Shown piece by piece: positions 11,110 through 21,120 of a DNA stretch of 64,000 nucleotides. The stretch comes from Ursus arctos. Lineage: Eukaryota; Chordata; Mammalia; Carnivora; Ursidae. Where the stretch lies: assembly GCF_023065955.2 (NCBI RefSeq), contig NW_026622986.1, positions 15,277,848-15,341,847 on the forward strand. Reading direction: 5' to 3'. Position 1 is the stretch's first letter; each line of letters opens with the position of its first letter. The notes beneath the pieces are model-generated. The model was given only the letters and a program-made list of their open reading frames with translations, was not told the DNA's origin and made no database searches. The translations under genes and the position numbers were made by a program.

Positions 11110-11299
11110 TCAAAGAGTGGCTCAAGTTGGTTAAGCGTCTGCCTTCAGCTCAGGTCATGATCTCAGGGTCCTGGGATCAAGCCCCATGTCGGGTTCCCTG
11201 CTCAGCGGGGAGTCTGCTTCTCCCTCTTCCTCTGTCCCTCCCTCTGCTGGTGCTCTCTCTCTCTCTCTCAAATAAATAAATAAAATCTTCAAAAAAAGG
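11110..11299 (+). mobile_element. Carnivore SINE, 5'-eroded
   Basis: The copy begins at AGAGTGGCTCAAGTTGG, lacking the usual GGGGCGCC, then TTAAGCGTCTGCCTTCAGC, GATCTCAGGGTCCTGGGATC, a CT run and an AATAAATAAATAAAATC tail. Confidence 0.92.
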
Positions 11300-11399
11300 G
11301 ACAAAGGAAAACTCTAGAATTTCACCCTGACTAGATCCTGTCAGAGTACCCACAACCAGCTCCTGAAAATCTGGAGTTTGTAGGTGGTGCCCTGATGGA
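11300..11399. other. Short single-copy gap
   Basis: Nothing recognised between the SINE and the MIR remnant. Confidence 0.4.
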
Positions 11400-11590
11400 A
11401 CTGAAAGGAGCTGGCTTTGTGTCCTGGTTCCAACACGTCAAAGCCAGTTGGATTTACCGTGGCTCGACTGCAGACTCTTCATCCGTGAAACAGAGATACA
11501 ATTTCTTGCCATCTTTACAGGGTTGTAGGGATGCAGTGTAAAAGCACTTGTGAACTGTAAGTTACTTTATAAATAGAAAGTCTTGTGAAG
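11400..11590 (+). mobile_element. MIR SINE remnant (sense)
   Basis: Sense MIR order: GGCTTTGTGTCCTGGTTCCA in place of the B box, CATCCGTGAAACAGAGATAC (core), CAGGGTTGTAGGGATGCAG and AAAAGCACTTGTGAACTG near the 3' end. Confidence 0.7.
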
Positions 11591-12317
11591 TTCTATCAAT
11601 AGATAAAGCCATAAATAGCTCTAAAGTTGATTTCATCTTTTTTTTTTCCCTTAAATTTCTACGCAAGTGACATTCAAGTAAACGTTAGTTGTGGTAGATG
11701 ATACAAGGAGTAATGGTAAAATGATTCTGAATGGTACATAACATTCTTATGTACACATGTCATCTCTTTGGCCTCACTCCCCTGGCTTTCCTGAGAATAA
11801 ACATCTTAAACCCAAGCAGTACATCAGTGTTACTCTCCGAAGGCTAAATACGGCAGGAATTTATATCTGATATTTAGGAAAAGTGCCAAACCTGGCGATA
11901 TCTGTACACACATTAGATAAGAGATTCAGCAAACAGATGCTCCTTCTTGCAATCAGCCAAGAACTTCTAATATTCTGACAACTTGTTAATCAACCAGCAT
12001 ATGGTATCTCTTTCGTAAACACAACACTCAGATTTTGCTTTTTACGGGGCATTTTCTGAGAGAAGTAATGGTCCTGACTCATCAACACTATTCACTGGAA
12101 ATCAAGTGAAGCTAGCCTCCGCCACCACCTTACATTTGTTTAATGACTTGGGGGAAAAAATAAATATAGGCATTGATTCGGATTTAATGCATTTTTTTCC
12201 CTGAGTTGAGATTTTTAAAACCTCATCCTCTTTGACATTTTTTAAAGTAGTAGGAAATTTTCTTTATGCAGATTTATGTATATAGATGTGTGTATATGTC
12301 AAAAAACGTTAAGTTTC
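11591..12317. other. Single-copy DNA, about 730 bp
   Basis: AT-rich, no gene and no repeat recognised. Confidence 0.45.
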
Positions 12318-12780
12318 TATATTGGTCTCCTAAAGCTGCTGTAACAAAGTATGGAAAACTGAATGGCTTAAAAAAAGATAAATTTAAAAAAAACATGAAA
12401 AAAAGAGAAATTTATTTCTTCACGCTTTTGGAGGCTGGAAGTCTGAAATCGAGCTATTGGCAGCCCCCCACCCCCACCCCCAGGCCTCTAGCGAAGGATC
12501 CTGGGCAGCTCTAGGCCTGTCTTGGCTTGTGGCACTGCACTCCAATCCTGGCCTCACCTTCACATGGCCATCTCCCTTCTGCACTTGTGTCTAAATTTTA
12601 TTCTTACTATATAGGACAGCAGTCATATGGGATTAGGGCCCACTGTACTCCAGTATGACCACATCTTAACCTAATGACATCTACAAAGATCCTATTTCCA
12701 AATAGGGTCACATTCACAGGTCTGGACGGGGGTTAGGACGTCAACATATCCTTTTTGGGTACACAATTGCTAAACAGCAC
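12318..12780 (-). mobile_element. MLT1-type MaLR LTR (antisense)
   Basis: The order TTGGTCTCCTAAAGCTGCTG and TAACAAAGTA, then TTTATTTCTTCACGC and TTTTGGAGGCTGGAAGTC, CACCTTCACATGGCCATCTC, AACCTAATGACATCTACAAA and CCAAATAGGGTCACATTCAC is characteristic of MLT1 LTRs read in reverse. A T-rich/A-rich stretch near 12370-12415 is expanded relative to the usual form. Confidence 0.85.
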
Positions 12781-12931
12781 AAATCTGACCCCATGAGATG
12801 ATCCTATTAGGCAACTGTGAGCTTTTTCTCCCAATACTATTTCTATAGGGGATGGTCCTCCTTGGGTTCCTTGAAGTGGGCCCAGCTGGCTCATACAAAT
12901 ATGGACCTGATGCTCATAAAATCCTTTCTTT

Positions 12932-13130
12932 GGGGCGCCTGGGTGGCTCAGTTGTTTGAGCGACTGAGTCTTGATTTCAGTTCAGGTCATGATCTTGTGG
13001 TCATGGAATTCAGTCCCGCATCAGCCTCCACGCTCAGTGGGGAGTCTGCTTGAGATGTGCTCTCCCTCTTCCGCTTCCCCTCCTCCTGCTCATGCTCTCT
13101 CTCAAATAAACAAATAAATAAATAGATAAA
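12932..13130 (+). mobile_element. Carnivore SINE, older subfamily
   Basis: Complete copy from GGGGCGCCTGGGTGGCTCAG to CAAATAAATAAATAGATAAA. It carries the older CGACTGAGTCTTGATTTCAG and GATCTTGTGGTC variants. Confidence 0.94.
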
Positions 13131-13190
13131 TAACTTCTTTGACCATCTCCCTCCCATCTCAAGAATCTCTTCTCATCAACCCCTTTCTTT

Positions 13191-13392
13191 CTTTTTTTTT
13201 TTTAAAGATTTTATTTATTTATTCGACAGAGATAGAGACAGCCAGCGAGAGAGGGAACACAAGCAGGGGGAGTGGGAGAGGAAGAAGCAGGCTCACAGCG
13301 GAGGAGCCTGACATGGGGCTCGATCCCATAACGCCGGGATCCCGCCCTGAGCCGAAGGCAGACGCTTAACCGCTGTGCCACCCAGGTGCCCC
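13191..13392 (-). mobile_element. Young arctoid-type SINE with perfect target duplication
   Basis: Reverse orientation with ATTCGACAGAGATAGAGACA, AGCCAGCGAGAGAGGGAAC, CATAACGCCGGGATC and TTAACCGCTGTGCCACCCAG. The target duplication CAACCCCTTTCTTT is exact at 13177-13190 and 13393-13406. The body is close to the young consensus. A frame through it yields a repeat-derived SERGNTSRGSGRGRS-type peptide that is not a gene. Confidence 0.96.
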
Positions 13393-13406
13393 CAACCCCT
13401 TTCTTT

Positions 13407-13902
13407 TTGAGGCCACTTTTCTCTTAGCTCTGGCTCTCCTCTTGATTGCACACTTCAGTCCCCAGTCCTCGCCTCTATGGTCAACCTCAGCATGTCTTCA
13501 CTCTTGCTCTCTAGTGCCACCTAACTGGGTCGCCCCTCAGCTTTCTGACCAGACCCCAAGCAAACCCAGTCCCCTACTCCACCCCAGTGCACCAAGTTGT
13601 GCCAGTACCTCTGAGTCCACTCCCCTTCCTGTGCAAGGTGAACCAGCCGGGCCCTAACCAGGGCAGGGCGGTGCAGGGGAGGGGTGGGGGCAGGTGGGAG
13701 ATTACTGTTTTAAGGGCTCCTCTGCTGTTCACTATCCCCATGCTTATATGTACAGTGATGGGGTTAACAGCATCCTCATGGCCATTCCGCTAAGTCCTCC
13801 AGTTCTGAGATTTCAGTAATAATGTTCATTCCTGACATTTCAGAAAATTATGTATTTCATGTGCTTTGATGACAACAAAACTAGCTCCTCTATGAGAAGT
13901 TT
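13407..13902. other. Single-copy or L2-like interval with a G-rich block
   Basis: CT-rich sequence that could be a decayed upstream part of the L2 copy at 14.3 kb. The G-rich block at 13661-13698 is listed separately. The frames present are not recognisable proteins. Confidence 0.4.
13661..13698 (+). other. Potential G-quadruplex sequence
   Basis: Several GGG or longer G-runs lie within 38 bases (GGGCAGGGCGGTGCAGGGG followed by AGGGGTGGGGGCAGGTGGG). The pattern meets the usual four-run, short-loop rule; folding is inference. Confidence 0.5.
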
Positions 13903-13913
13903 AAAAGCTCTAC

Positions 13914-14114
13914 TCAGGGGCACCTGAGTGGCTCAGTTGGTTAAGCGTCTGCCTTTGGCTCAGGTTGTGATCATGGGGTCCTGGCATCAATCCCTTATTC
14001 GGGCTCCCTGCTTAGCAGGGAGACTGCTTCTCCCTCTCCCTCTGCCCCTCCTCCTCATTCATGCTCACTCTCTCTCTCAAATAAATAAATAAAATCTTTA
14101 AAAAAGATAAAAAT
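13914..14114 (+). mobile_element. Carnivore SINE with target duplication
   Basis: Complete copy: GGGGCACCTGAGTGGCTCAG, TTGGTTAAGCGTCTGCC, GATCATGGGGTCCTGGCATC and an AATAAATAAATAAAATC tail. Flanks AAAAGCTCTAC (13903-13913) and AAAAGCCCTAC (14115-14125) form a one-mismatch duplication. Confidence 0.95.
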
Positions 14115-14299
14115 AAAAGCCCTACCTATACTCAAGATAACCAGGATTATGGAAAGACACTAAGACCCCGTGTGATTTCTCAGTCCCGATTTATAGTCAG
14201 AGCCTACAGGGGAATCTCCACTAAGAAGACTGCATAGGTCCCTTTACAGTGCTGCCCTCAGGTTCCCATCTCTACACCCCCTCCAGGACACCCCCCTTC

Positions 14300-15380
14300 A
14301 CTGAAAGCCCTCTCATTTAAGGGCAGTGTGACCATCCTCATCTTGGCAGAGCCGACGGTCAACTCAGCCCTGGTCTCACTTGGCCTTTTGCAGCATTTGA
14401 GATGCTTGATAACCTCCTTCCTCCCGAAATGCTCTTTTTACTGGCTTCTGGGACGCCACCCTCTCTTGGTCTTCCTTCTCCCTGCAGATCCTTTTCTCAG
14501 GCTCCTCTGCTACCTCTCCTATGACCCTCAGATCTGCACATCTGCCTCTTCAACATTTCCCATTGGGTATCTAATGGGGTCCTCAAACTTAACACGCCCC
14601 AAACAAAATTCCTAATTTACCACTCCTAGCCCCTCTCCTTCCAAACCTGGTCTATGCATGAGCCCACCTAGGTCTGGGACACCCCCATTCACAGGGCTAC
14701 TCAGGCCCTAAATTACTTTTTTTTTTGCGCTTTCCCAGCTTTACTGCGATATGATTGACATACAACATTGTGTACGTTTAAGGTGTACAGTGGATGATTT
14801 GATACACAGATATATTGGGAAGTGATTACCACATCTATCGTCTCCCATAATTACCATTTTTCTTGTTGTGTTGGGAGCATTTCAGCCTTATTCTCTAAAC
14901 AACTTTCAAGTATACAATGTAGTATTGTTAACTATTGTCGCTGTGCTATACACCAGATCCCCAGAACTCACTCATCTTCTAATTGGAAGTTTGGACCCTT
15001 TGACCAACATCTGCCCTTTTCCGCCATCCCCCCAACCCCTGGTAGCCACCAATGTCATTTGGGTCTCTGAATGCGGCTCTTTTAGATCCCACATATAAGT
15101 GATCATACAGTATTTGTCTTTCTCTGTGTGATGCCCTCGAGGTCCATCCATGTTGTCACAATGGCAATAGTTCCTTCTTTGTTATGGCTAATAGTCCACC
15201 CAAATCACCCTTTCCTCTAAAACTCCATATCCAATTCACACAGTACAATTTACAGACATCTTCTCACTCGACCTTAAAAATAGATCCCAAATCTGACTCC
15301 TTCTCCACTGCTCCCACCTTGTCAAAGTCACCATCTCCTTCCACGTAAACCTTTGGGAGTGCCTGTCATCTGTGTCCCTG
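14300..15380 (+). mobile_element. L2 LINE, ORF2-3' region, split by an L1 insertion
   Basis: Before the L1 (to about 14718) the L2 order includes CATTTCCCATTGGGTATCTA, ATGGGGTCCTCAAACTTAAC and CAAACAAAATTCCTAATTTA. After it (from about 15197) the order resumes with ATATCCAATTCACACAG, AAATAGATCCCAAATCTGAC and CTCCACTGCTCCCACCTTGTC. The two halves are in the right order for one L2 copy. The 95-codon frame at 14328 is a decayed-repeat frame. Confidence 0.75.
14719..15196 (-). mobile_element. L1 3' UTR/end inserted in L2 (antisense)
   Basis: Antisense L1MB-like 3' sequence: CCCAGCTTTACTGCGATATG, ACATACAACATTGTGTACG, TGATTTGATACACAGATATA, AACTATTGTCGCTGTGC, CCTGGTAGCCACCAATGTC, CATATAAGTGATCATACAGT and GGTCCATCCATGTTGTCAC. 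It is 5'-truncated, with no coding part. Confidence 0.85.
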
Positions 15381-16372
15381 TGAAGAAGTTTACAGGGACT
15401 CCTTTGTAAAGAATATCATGCCAAGTCATCAATATTCTGTCTCTAATTTATGCATTCTATGTGTGTATGTGCGTGGGTTAGTGGGTATATATCAGTTTGC
15501 ACTTTCTAAAGGGTTTCCCTGAGACTACACCTTAAGCTTTAATAATCCAATAAATTTAATCAATTAAAGTTATAAGCCCTTTATAGCTCCGTAGAGACTT
15601 GAATTTAACCTTGTGGCAGACAATGGGCTTTTTAATCAATGAAATGTAAGCAAGGGAAAGACAACAATACATTAAAGTAGTGCCCGAATGCAGATATTTC
15701 AGATGAAGATGTTTGGTGACCTGATTACATAACTTGAATATTTTAGCCGAGCTGTGACCCCAAATGTACTATGTCAGAACAAGATGTTCTCAGGTAAATT
15801 GTTTCTTTGGTGGCCAAGAGGCAAGAACACCCTCTTGTTGGAAGGATATGGTTTCCCTAAGAAGCGCATGGACTTCTCACTCTTCAATCTCCTGGAAGAA
15901 TCCTCCTCTATGATAGGAAATTGGGTTTTAAGGTACAGCTTTAGTCTTGGGTGTGTAGGTGTGCATGTGGGCAGGTACATGGTGAAGCTGGTGGAGAGAA
16001 TGCCTTCCTCTCCCCTAAGATCTGGTCGTGTGCTATGGATTCTAAGATACGGAGATGCCCGGGGGACACCCTGAGGTGAAGGGTGAGCTGGCCAGGTCAC
16101 AAGGCAACAAGCTGGAAGCTGTGAATTACCTTGTTAGTTAACTTTACTGAAACTATTTTGGTTGCAGACCCAAGTAGAAGTCCATGGTTCATTTAAGAGT
16201 GAGACAGGACGGTGAGAGCAGGTCTGAAGCATCTCATCAAAGAGGGAAACAGGAGTGAACAATAGACCTTAAATACCTTTAGACCAAGATGCATGGAGAG
16301 CCTGAGTTTGAACTTGTGGACAGGAAGGGAAGCATGGATAGCACTGATCTCTTCGGTCAACTATTGGGTCTT
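15381..16372. other. Single-copy DNA, about 1 kb
   Basis: No repeat is recognised. Open frames of 106 (+) and 108 (-) codons overlap at 15754-16100 on opposite strands; neither has recognisable motifs or splice context, so I do not call a gene. Confidence 0.45.
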
Positions 16373-16574
16373 TTTTTTTTTTTTTTAAGATTTTTAAAAT
16401 TTATTTGACAGAAAGAGAGACAGCCAGCGAGAGAGGGAACACAAGCAGGGGGAGTGAGAGAGGAAGAAGCAGGCTCCCAGCAGAGGGCCCTGATGTGGTG
16501 CTCGATCCCACGACTCTGGGATCACACCCTGAGCCGAAGGCAGACGCTTAACGACTGAGCCACCCAGGCGCCCC
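16373..16574 (-). mobile_element. Carnivore SINE with target duplication
   Basis: Reverse copy: poly(T), AGACAGCCAGCGAGAGAGGG, GTGCTCGATCCCACGACTC, TTAACGACTGAGCCACCCAG and GCGCCCC. TGGGTCTT occurs at 16365-16372 and 16575-16582. Confidence 0.95.
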
Positions 16575-16640
16575 TGGGTCTTAAACAAGGATTATTCCCA
16601 TGTGGGCACTAGTAATAGCCAACACTTTATAAAGTACTTA

Positions 16641-17030
16641 CAGTTGACCCCTGAACAACATGGCTTGAACTGCGTGGGTCTACTTATACGTGGATTTGTG
16701 TGTGTGATAAACACAGTACAGTACTATAAATGTATTTTCTCTTTTTTATAATTTTTTCAGTAACATTTTCTTTTCTCTAGCTTACTGTATTGTAAGAATA
16801 CAATATATAATATATATTATATAATTATATATTATTTGTATGTTTTATGTGTATATAAACATGCAAATATACAAAATATATCTCAATTGTCTGTTGATAT
16901 CATCGGTAAGGCTTCCAGTCAACAGTAGGCTAATGTGGTTAAGTTTTGGGGAAGGCAAAAGTTAAACATGGATTTTTGACTGCGTGGGGGATCAGCACCC
17001 CTAACCCCCACAGTGTGCAAAGCCCAACTG
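16641..17030. mobile_element. MER2/Tigger-type non-autonomous DNA transposon, end to end
   Basis: Terminal inverted repeats CAGTTG…CAACTG are flanked by TA on both sides (16639-16640 and 17031-17032), the hallmark of Tc1/mariner-Tigger transposition. Interior landmarks: CCCTGAACAACATGGCTTG, AACTGCGTGGGTC, TAGCTTACTGTATTGTAAGA, TATCATCGGTAAGGCTTCC and GGGGGATCAGCACCCCTAAC. It carries no transposase. Confidence 0.93.
16800..16880. repeat. AT-rich palindromic stretch inside the MER2 element
   Basis: ATATATAATATATATTATAT and neighbouring TAATTATATATTATTTG form a near-perfect palindromic AT tract. It is longer than I remember for the corresponding part of MER2, so it may be a local expansion. Confidence 0.6.
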
Positions 17031-17250
17031 TATGGTGTGCCAAGTGGGCTCTAATCACTGGACCAATGTTGACTCCAATTCTCACAACAGCTTAGAGACA
17101 TAGGTGCTATTGTTGTCTCTCGTCTATGGATGAGCAAACAGAGGCACAGAGAAGCTAATTTTCCTAAGGTCACACACCTCGTATGTATCAGGGCCAGAAC
17201 TTGAACTCAGAGAGTTTGACTCCAGAGTTTGCGCTTTTAAGAACTACACA

Positions 17251-17747
17251 TAAGAACTAGGAAGATCTGGGGGCGCCTGGGTGGTGCAGTCATTAAGCGT
17301 CGGCCTTTGGCTCAGGGCTTGATCCCAGTGTTCTGGGATCGAGCCCCATGTCAGGCTCCTCTGCTGGGAGCCTGCTTCTTCCTCTCCCACTCCCCCTGCT
17401 GTGTTCTCTCTCTCGCTGGCTGTCTCTCTATGTCAAATTAATAAATAAAATCTTAAAAAAAAAAAGAACTAGGAAGATCGGTAGGGGAAGAAAGGGATAA
17501 AGAAAGGGGGGTAATCAGAAGGGGGAATGAAGCATGAGAGACTATGGACTCTGAGAAACAAACTGAGGGCTTCAGAGGGGAGGAGGTGGGGGAATGGGAT
17601 AGGCTGGTGATGGGTAGTAGGGAGGGCACGTATCGCATTGTGCACTGGGTGTTATACGCAACTAACGAATCATTGAACTTTACATCAGAAACCAGGGATG
17701 TACTGTACGTTGACTAACATAATATAATAAAAAAAAATTAAAAAAAA
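17251..17747 (+). mobile_element. Carnivore L1 3' end, 5'-truncated, split by a SINE
   Basis: After the SINE the L1 3' UTR reads GAGAGACTATGGACTCTGAG, AAACAAACTGAGGGC, GGGAGGAGGTGGGG, TGTGCACTGGGTGTTATACG, CAACTAACGAATCATTGAAC, GATGTACTGTACGTTGACTA and AATATAATAAAAAAAA. AACTACACA at 17242-17250 and 17748-17756 is a likely L1 target duplication. Its first 17 bases lie left of the SINE. Confidence 0.88.
17268..17463 (+). mobile_element. Carnivore SINE inside the L1 3' end
   Basis: Complete copy: GGGGCGCCTGGGTGGTGCAG, CATTAAGCGTCGGCC, GGCTCCTCTGCTGGGAGCC and an ATTAATAAATAAAATC tail. The duplication AAGAACTAGGAAGATC is exact at 17252-17267 and 17464-17479, so it inserted after the L1. Confidence 0.96.
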
Positions 17748-17756
17748 AACTACACA

Positions 17757-17944
17757 GAGGGGCACCTGCGTGGCTCAGTTGGTTAAGCATCTGATTCTTG
17801 ATTTCAGCTCAGGTCATGATCTCAGGACTGTGAGATTGAGCCCCGTGTCAGGCTCTGTGCCGAGTGGAGAGCCTGCTGGAGACTTTCTCTCTCCCTCTCC
17901 CTCTGCCCCTCCCTCTTTCCCCCCCAGCACTCCTGCATGCTCTC

Positions 17945-17976
<32 letters not shown>
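17757..17976 (+). mobile_element. Carnivore SINE with a 28-base poly(A) tail
   Basis: Copy from GGGGCACCTGCGTGGCTCAG (17759) with the older CATCTGATTCTTGATTTCAG variant, ending in 28 A at 17949-17976. The tail lacks AATAAA units. Flanks AACTACACAGA and AACCATACAGA may be an eroded duplication that overlaps the L1 duplication. Confidence 0.93.
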
Positions 17977-17980
<4 letters not shown>

Positions 17981-18294
17981 CATACAGACTGCCTCTCAAA
18001 GTTGTGACTGAGCTGTCTTCTTTCAGAATCCTGGAATAGCCTCTTTATCCTGACTCGGAATCTGGACAGGAAGAAAATACCTTCTTGGTCTAGTGGTAGT
18101 AGGAAAATGGCTCCTCTAGAAATGGCAAACTATTTGACAGTTTTCCTTTAAAGTTTTTCTCCTTTTTCACTACCTCAGGGCAAGTCACAGCAAAGCCTCA
18201 GCTCCCATTCAAATCGCTGCTGCTTCAACAGAAATCGAGAATTTCAAATTTACTCAGTTCTGTTCTGTATCCCACTGTGGGAATTACACATTCA

Positions 18295-18735
18295 GTACAG
18301 TAGCCCACAGTTGTGGGTTTCAATTCCACTTCCATCACATACCAGCTGGATGACCTTTGTCAAGTCATTTGTCCTCTTAAAGCCTCAGTTTCCTCTTTGG
18401 TAAAATGGGGATAAAAAGAACATTGACCTCGGGGCGCCTGGGTGGCTCAGTGGATTAAGTGTCAGACTCTTGGTCTCGGCTCAGGTCACGATCTCAGGAT
18501 CACGTGATGAGCCCGCGTTGGCCATCGGCATTCTCGCTGGGCGTGAAGCAGTCTTTAAAGAGTCTCTCTCTCCCTCTCCCTCCGCCCTCTTACTCCCCGC
18601 ATGCACGCATGCTCTTTCTCTCTCTTAAAAAGAACCGCACTGATCTCAGAGGATGTCATGAGCATTATATTAAAATAAGTATGTAAACTGCTCCCCATAG
18701 CTGCTAGATTGCAGGAAGCTTTCAGTAACTCCTAG
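18295..18735 (+). mobile_element. MIR SINE remnant (sense) split by a SINE
   Basis: The left part has CCAGCTGGATGACCTTTGTC, AAGTCATTTGTCCTC and CTCAGTTTCCTCTTTGG with AAAATGGGGATAA; the right part has GATGTCATGAGCATTATATT, AAAATAAGTATGTAAA and GCTTTCAGTAACTCCTAGC. Together they follow the MIR consensus order. Confidence 0.85.
18431..18632 (+). mobile_element. Carnivore SINE, diverged copy inside MIR
   Basis: GGGGCGCCTGGGTGGCTCAG, TTAAGTGTCAGACTCTTGG, then a diverged middle and TCTCTCTCTCCCTCTCCCTC with a short TTAAAAAG tail. Flanks AAGAACATTGACCTC and AAGAACCGCACTGATCTC are an imperfect target duplication. Confidence 0.9.
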
Positions 18736-18739
18736 CTAT

Positions 18740-20614
18740 TTTCCATACTTTGGATTGCGGTGTTGATCACCGCCGAAGGGAAAACAATATTTTATTTTAA
18801 ATAGTTTCAGTGCTGTTTATTAGGATTTTTTAAAGGTCATGTATTTTAAAAACAGGCCATGAGGTCTTCATAAATATCTAGAGTAAGGAAGTCCTTTCCA
18901 GTCCTGCCATATTCCTTATCTATGAGATCTTTTCAACGGAAACATCTCTTGGAACACTTCCTGTCAGGGATGTACAATTTGGTGTTGTAAGTTCATTACA
19001 AAATGATGAAGGTGAGGATGATGGTGATGGCCATCGCCAACCTTATCACTCTGAGCATTCACATTCCAACCGCGCCTAACTCGGCTGAGGATCATTCCGA
19101 TTGAATGAAGCGAAGTCTCGGAGTGAATGAAGTGCTTTCTGCCTTGTTTTTCCGGGCAGAGTGAGCCTGCCGATCTGAGCTGTTAGCGATCCCACACGGG
19201 TTGGTAAGGCTCAGTTTTGCTGATGCCGTTCAGAGAAAAGAGTGTTTATAAAACTGCATTGGAATGTTGCTTTTCCATGAATCATTATTGGGCAGAACAC
19301 TACCCTGTAACAAGCACGTCCATCTGGAACGCCCTTTGGAGGGTTTTATAGCCAAAGCACCCAGAAGACATGAAGCCTCTTTACCCATAAAGTAGTTCCA
19401 GCAAGGATATCTCGCAATTACAAACCATACTATTTTTAATGTTTCTAACTTTCGATCCATACAAACTTTTCTTTAACTTTATAGAGAGTCTTACAGAGTC
19501 ACGAAGCTCCAGTCAATCCAGAATAGAAGTGGGTGGTGCCAACTTCCATCTTTTGTTACATAGACAGTAGAGGCGGCAGGGATATGAACAAAGTCAGAAA
19601 TGGTGAGGGTCTTTTGACCACCATATCCATTCACCACTGCCTTTGTCCTCTCTCTCTCACAGAACCTCGATTTACTTTCTAAGTCTTCCTCCCCAGACTG
19701 TAGCATGAGGAAGGTTGCCAAAGAAGAGGCTCCCCTGGGAATGCGTCCAGGCAGTGCATTCCGGCAAACCCCACTGACTCTCCATCTCACAGCCAGGGAA
19801 ATAATGGAGTCCCCAAACAAGGCGAATTTCACACAATGGACGTGGGGACAGACAGAAGAGTGTCTCTGTTTCCTTTAAAAACCAAAGAACAGAGACACCT
19901 GAAAAAGACTCATTCATCAAACACAAAGGCCAGTTCCCCCTGGGACTCCCACCTTCCTCTCCTGCTTTCAGGAGCGACTCTATTTCCCTGTTCTGAAGTC
20001 TCAACTTGCCACCAGGCAGGGAACAGCAAATGCCGCAAAATATTGAACACGAAATAGAGTCTTTTCAATGCTGCTGTATTTAGGACGGAGACAAACTAGC
20101 ATTAAAAAATGCTATTCTTAATTCAGGTTTTTTGTGAAGCATAGATATGTGTGTAGATAATTAGACCCAAGAGTCCCTACACTAGGACAAAATATGTACA
20201 TTTTCTGTGGGTAGCAGAGAGATCGATTGGCATAATATATTCAATTATTGCTATTAAATACAGCCTGTTTCTGGGGAAAAAAATCCCTTAAAACTTGTTG
20301 AAAATTAGTAAATCATCTCCCAAAACAGTAGTGCAGTGAGCTTAGATGTTTACTGTTTTAGGAGTGTAGGTTATTTTATCTTCTATAAATTGTTCAACAT
20401 CACAAGCGCCATGAATGGGCTGCCATGAAAGCAAGATGGCGACCGAAACTAGAAGAGAAATTTATCCTGTCTCTGAGAAGTACTCCTTCCCTTGGAAGGG
20501 TCCTGGCACCCTGGGATGCTGAAGGCTGTACATACTCAGCACAGTGAACCCAGGACAGGTTAAGTACTCAGTAAAACCTGACTTGCTGATTGATTACCAC
20601 CATCTTTTCCAAAT
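18740..20614. other. Single-copy DNA, about 1.9 kb, no gene recognised
   Basis: No repeat is recognised. The part near 19040-19200 holds several CpGs (AACCGCGCC, AACTCGG, AAGCGAAGTCTCGG). Frames of 73-113 codons overlap on both strands around 19.5-20.05 kb and are not recognisable proteins. A cluster of GCCAT/ATGGC motifs lies at 20408-20450. Confidence 0.5.
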
Positions 20615-21120
20615 CGACATTTAATTTATTTATCATTATTTTTGGATTTATTGAATAACTACTAGGCATTGGGATATAATAGGGAGTAAGATAAATTTCT
20701 TATCCTCAAGGAGCTAGACTTCTGGTGGCATAGATGACAGTAAACAAAGACTGGTAAATGGCAGAGAAATAAAAAACAAAGCAGGCCAAAGAGTAGAGTG
20801 ATGACAGTGTTATTTCAATGGTGGGAGGATGATGATCGGGGAAGGTGTCTTTGATGAGGTAATATTGATGCCTAGGGACCTACGTGAGGTGATAAAGAGA
20901 GCCATGCAGTTACCCAGAGGAAAACTGTTCCAGGTAGAAGGAACAGTAAACACGTGCAAACATCCCAAGGTGAAGCATGTCTGATAAACCCTCAGAGCAC
21001 CAAGAAGTCTCCAGGAGAGACCAAAACAGAGGAAATAATGGAGAGAGAATGAGAACATGGTCAAGAAGGGCTGGCATGGGCCAAACCATTAGGGTCTTAT
21101 AAAATTGTATACTCAGTGTG
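20615..21120 (-). mobile_element. L2 LINE fragment (antisense)
   Basis: Reverse L2 order: TTATTGAATAACTACTAGGC, ATTGGGATATAATAGGGAG, CTCAAGGAGCTAGACTTCTG, AAAACTGTTCCAGGTAGAAG, GAACAGTAAACACGTGCAAA, AACATGGTCAAGAAGG and CCATTAGGGTCTTATAA. The 84-codon minus-strand frame here is relic sequence. Confidence 0.85.

Larger units (their letters stand above)
16600..17245 (-). mobile_element. MIR SINE remnant (antisense) split by a MER2 transposon
   Basis: The left part (GTAATAGCCAACACTTTATA and AAGTACTTA) and right part (CAATTCTCACAACAGCTTAG, CAAACAGAGGCACAGAGAAG, AAGGTCACACACCTCGTA, CAGAACTTGAACTCAG, GACTCCAGAGTTTGCGC) are consecutive pieces of reverse-complement MIR. The DNA transposon at 16641-17030 sits between them. 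Confidence 0.85.

Noticed and set aside
13191..13392. tRNA genes at SINE heads
   Set aside because: The A and B boxes belong to tRNA-derived SINEs. No sequence folds into a complete cloverleaf with proper acceptor pairing that I can support.
19040..19210. CpG island
   Set aside because: Several CpGs occur, but length and density are below what I would accept, and no transcript signal is visible.
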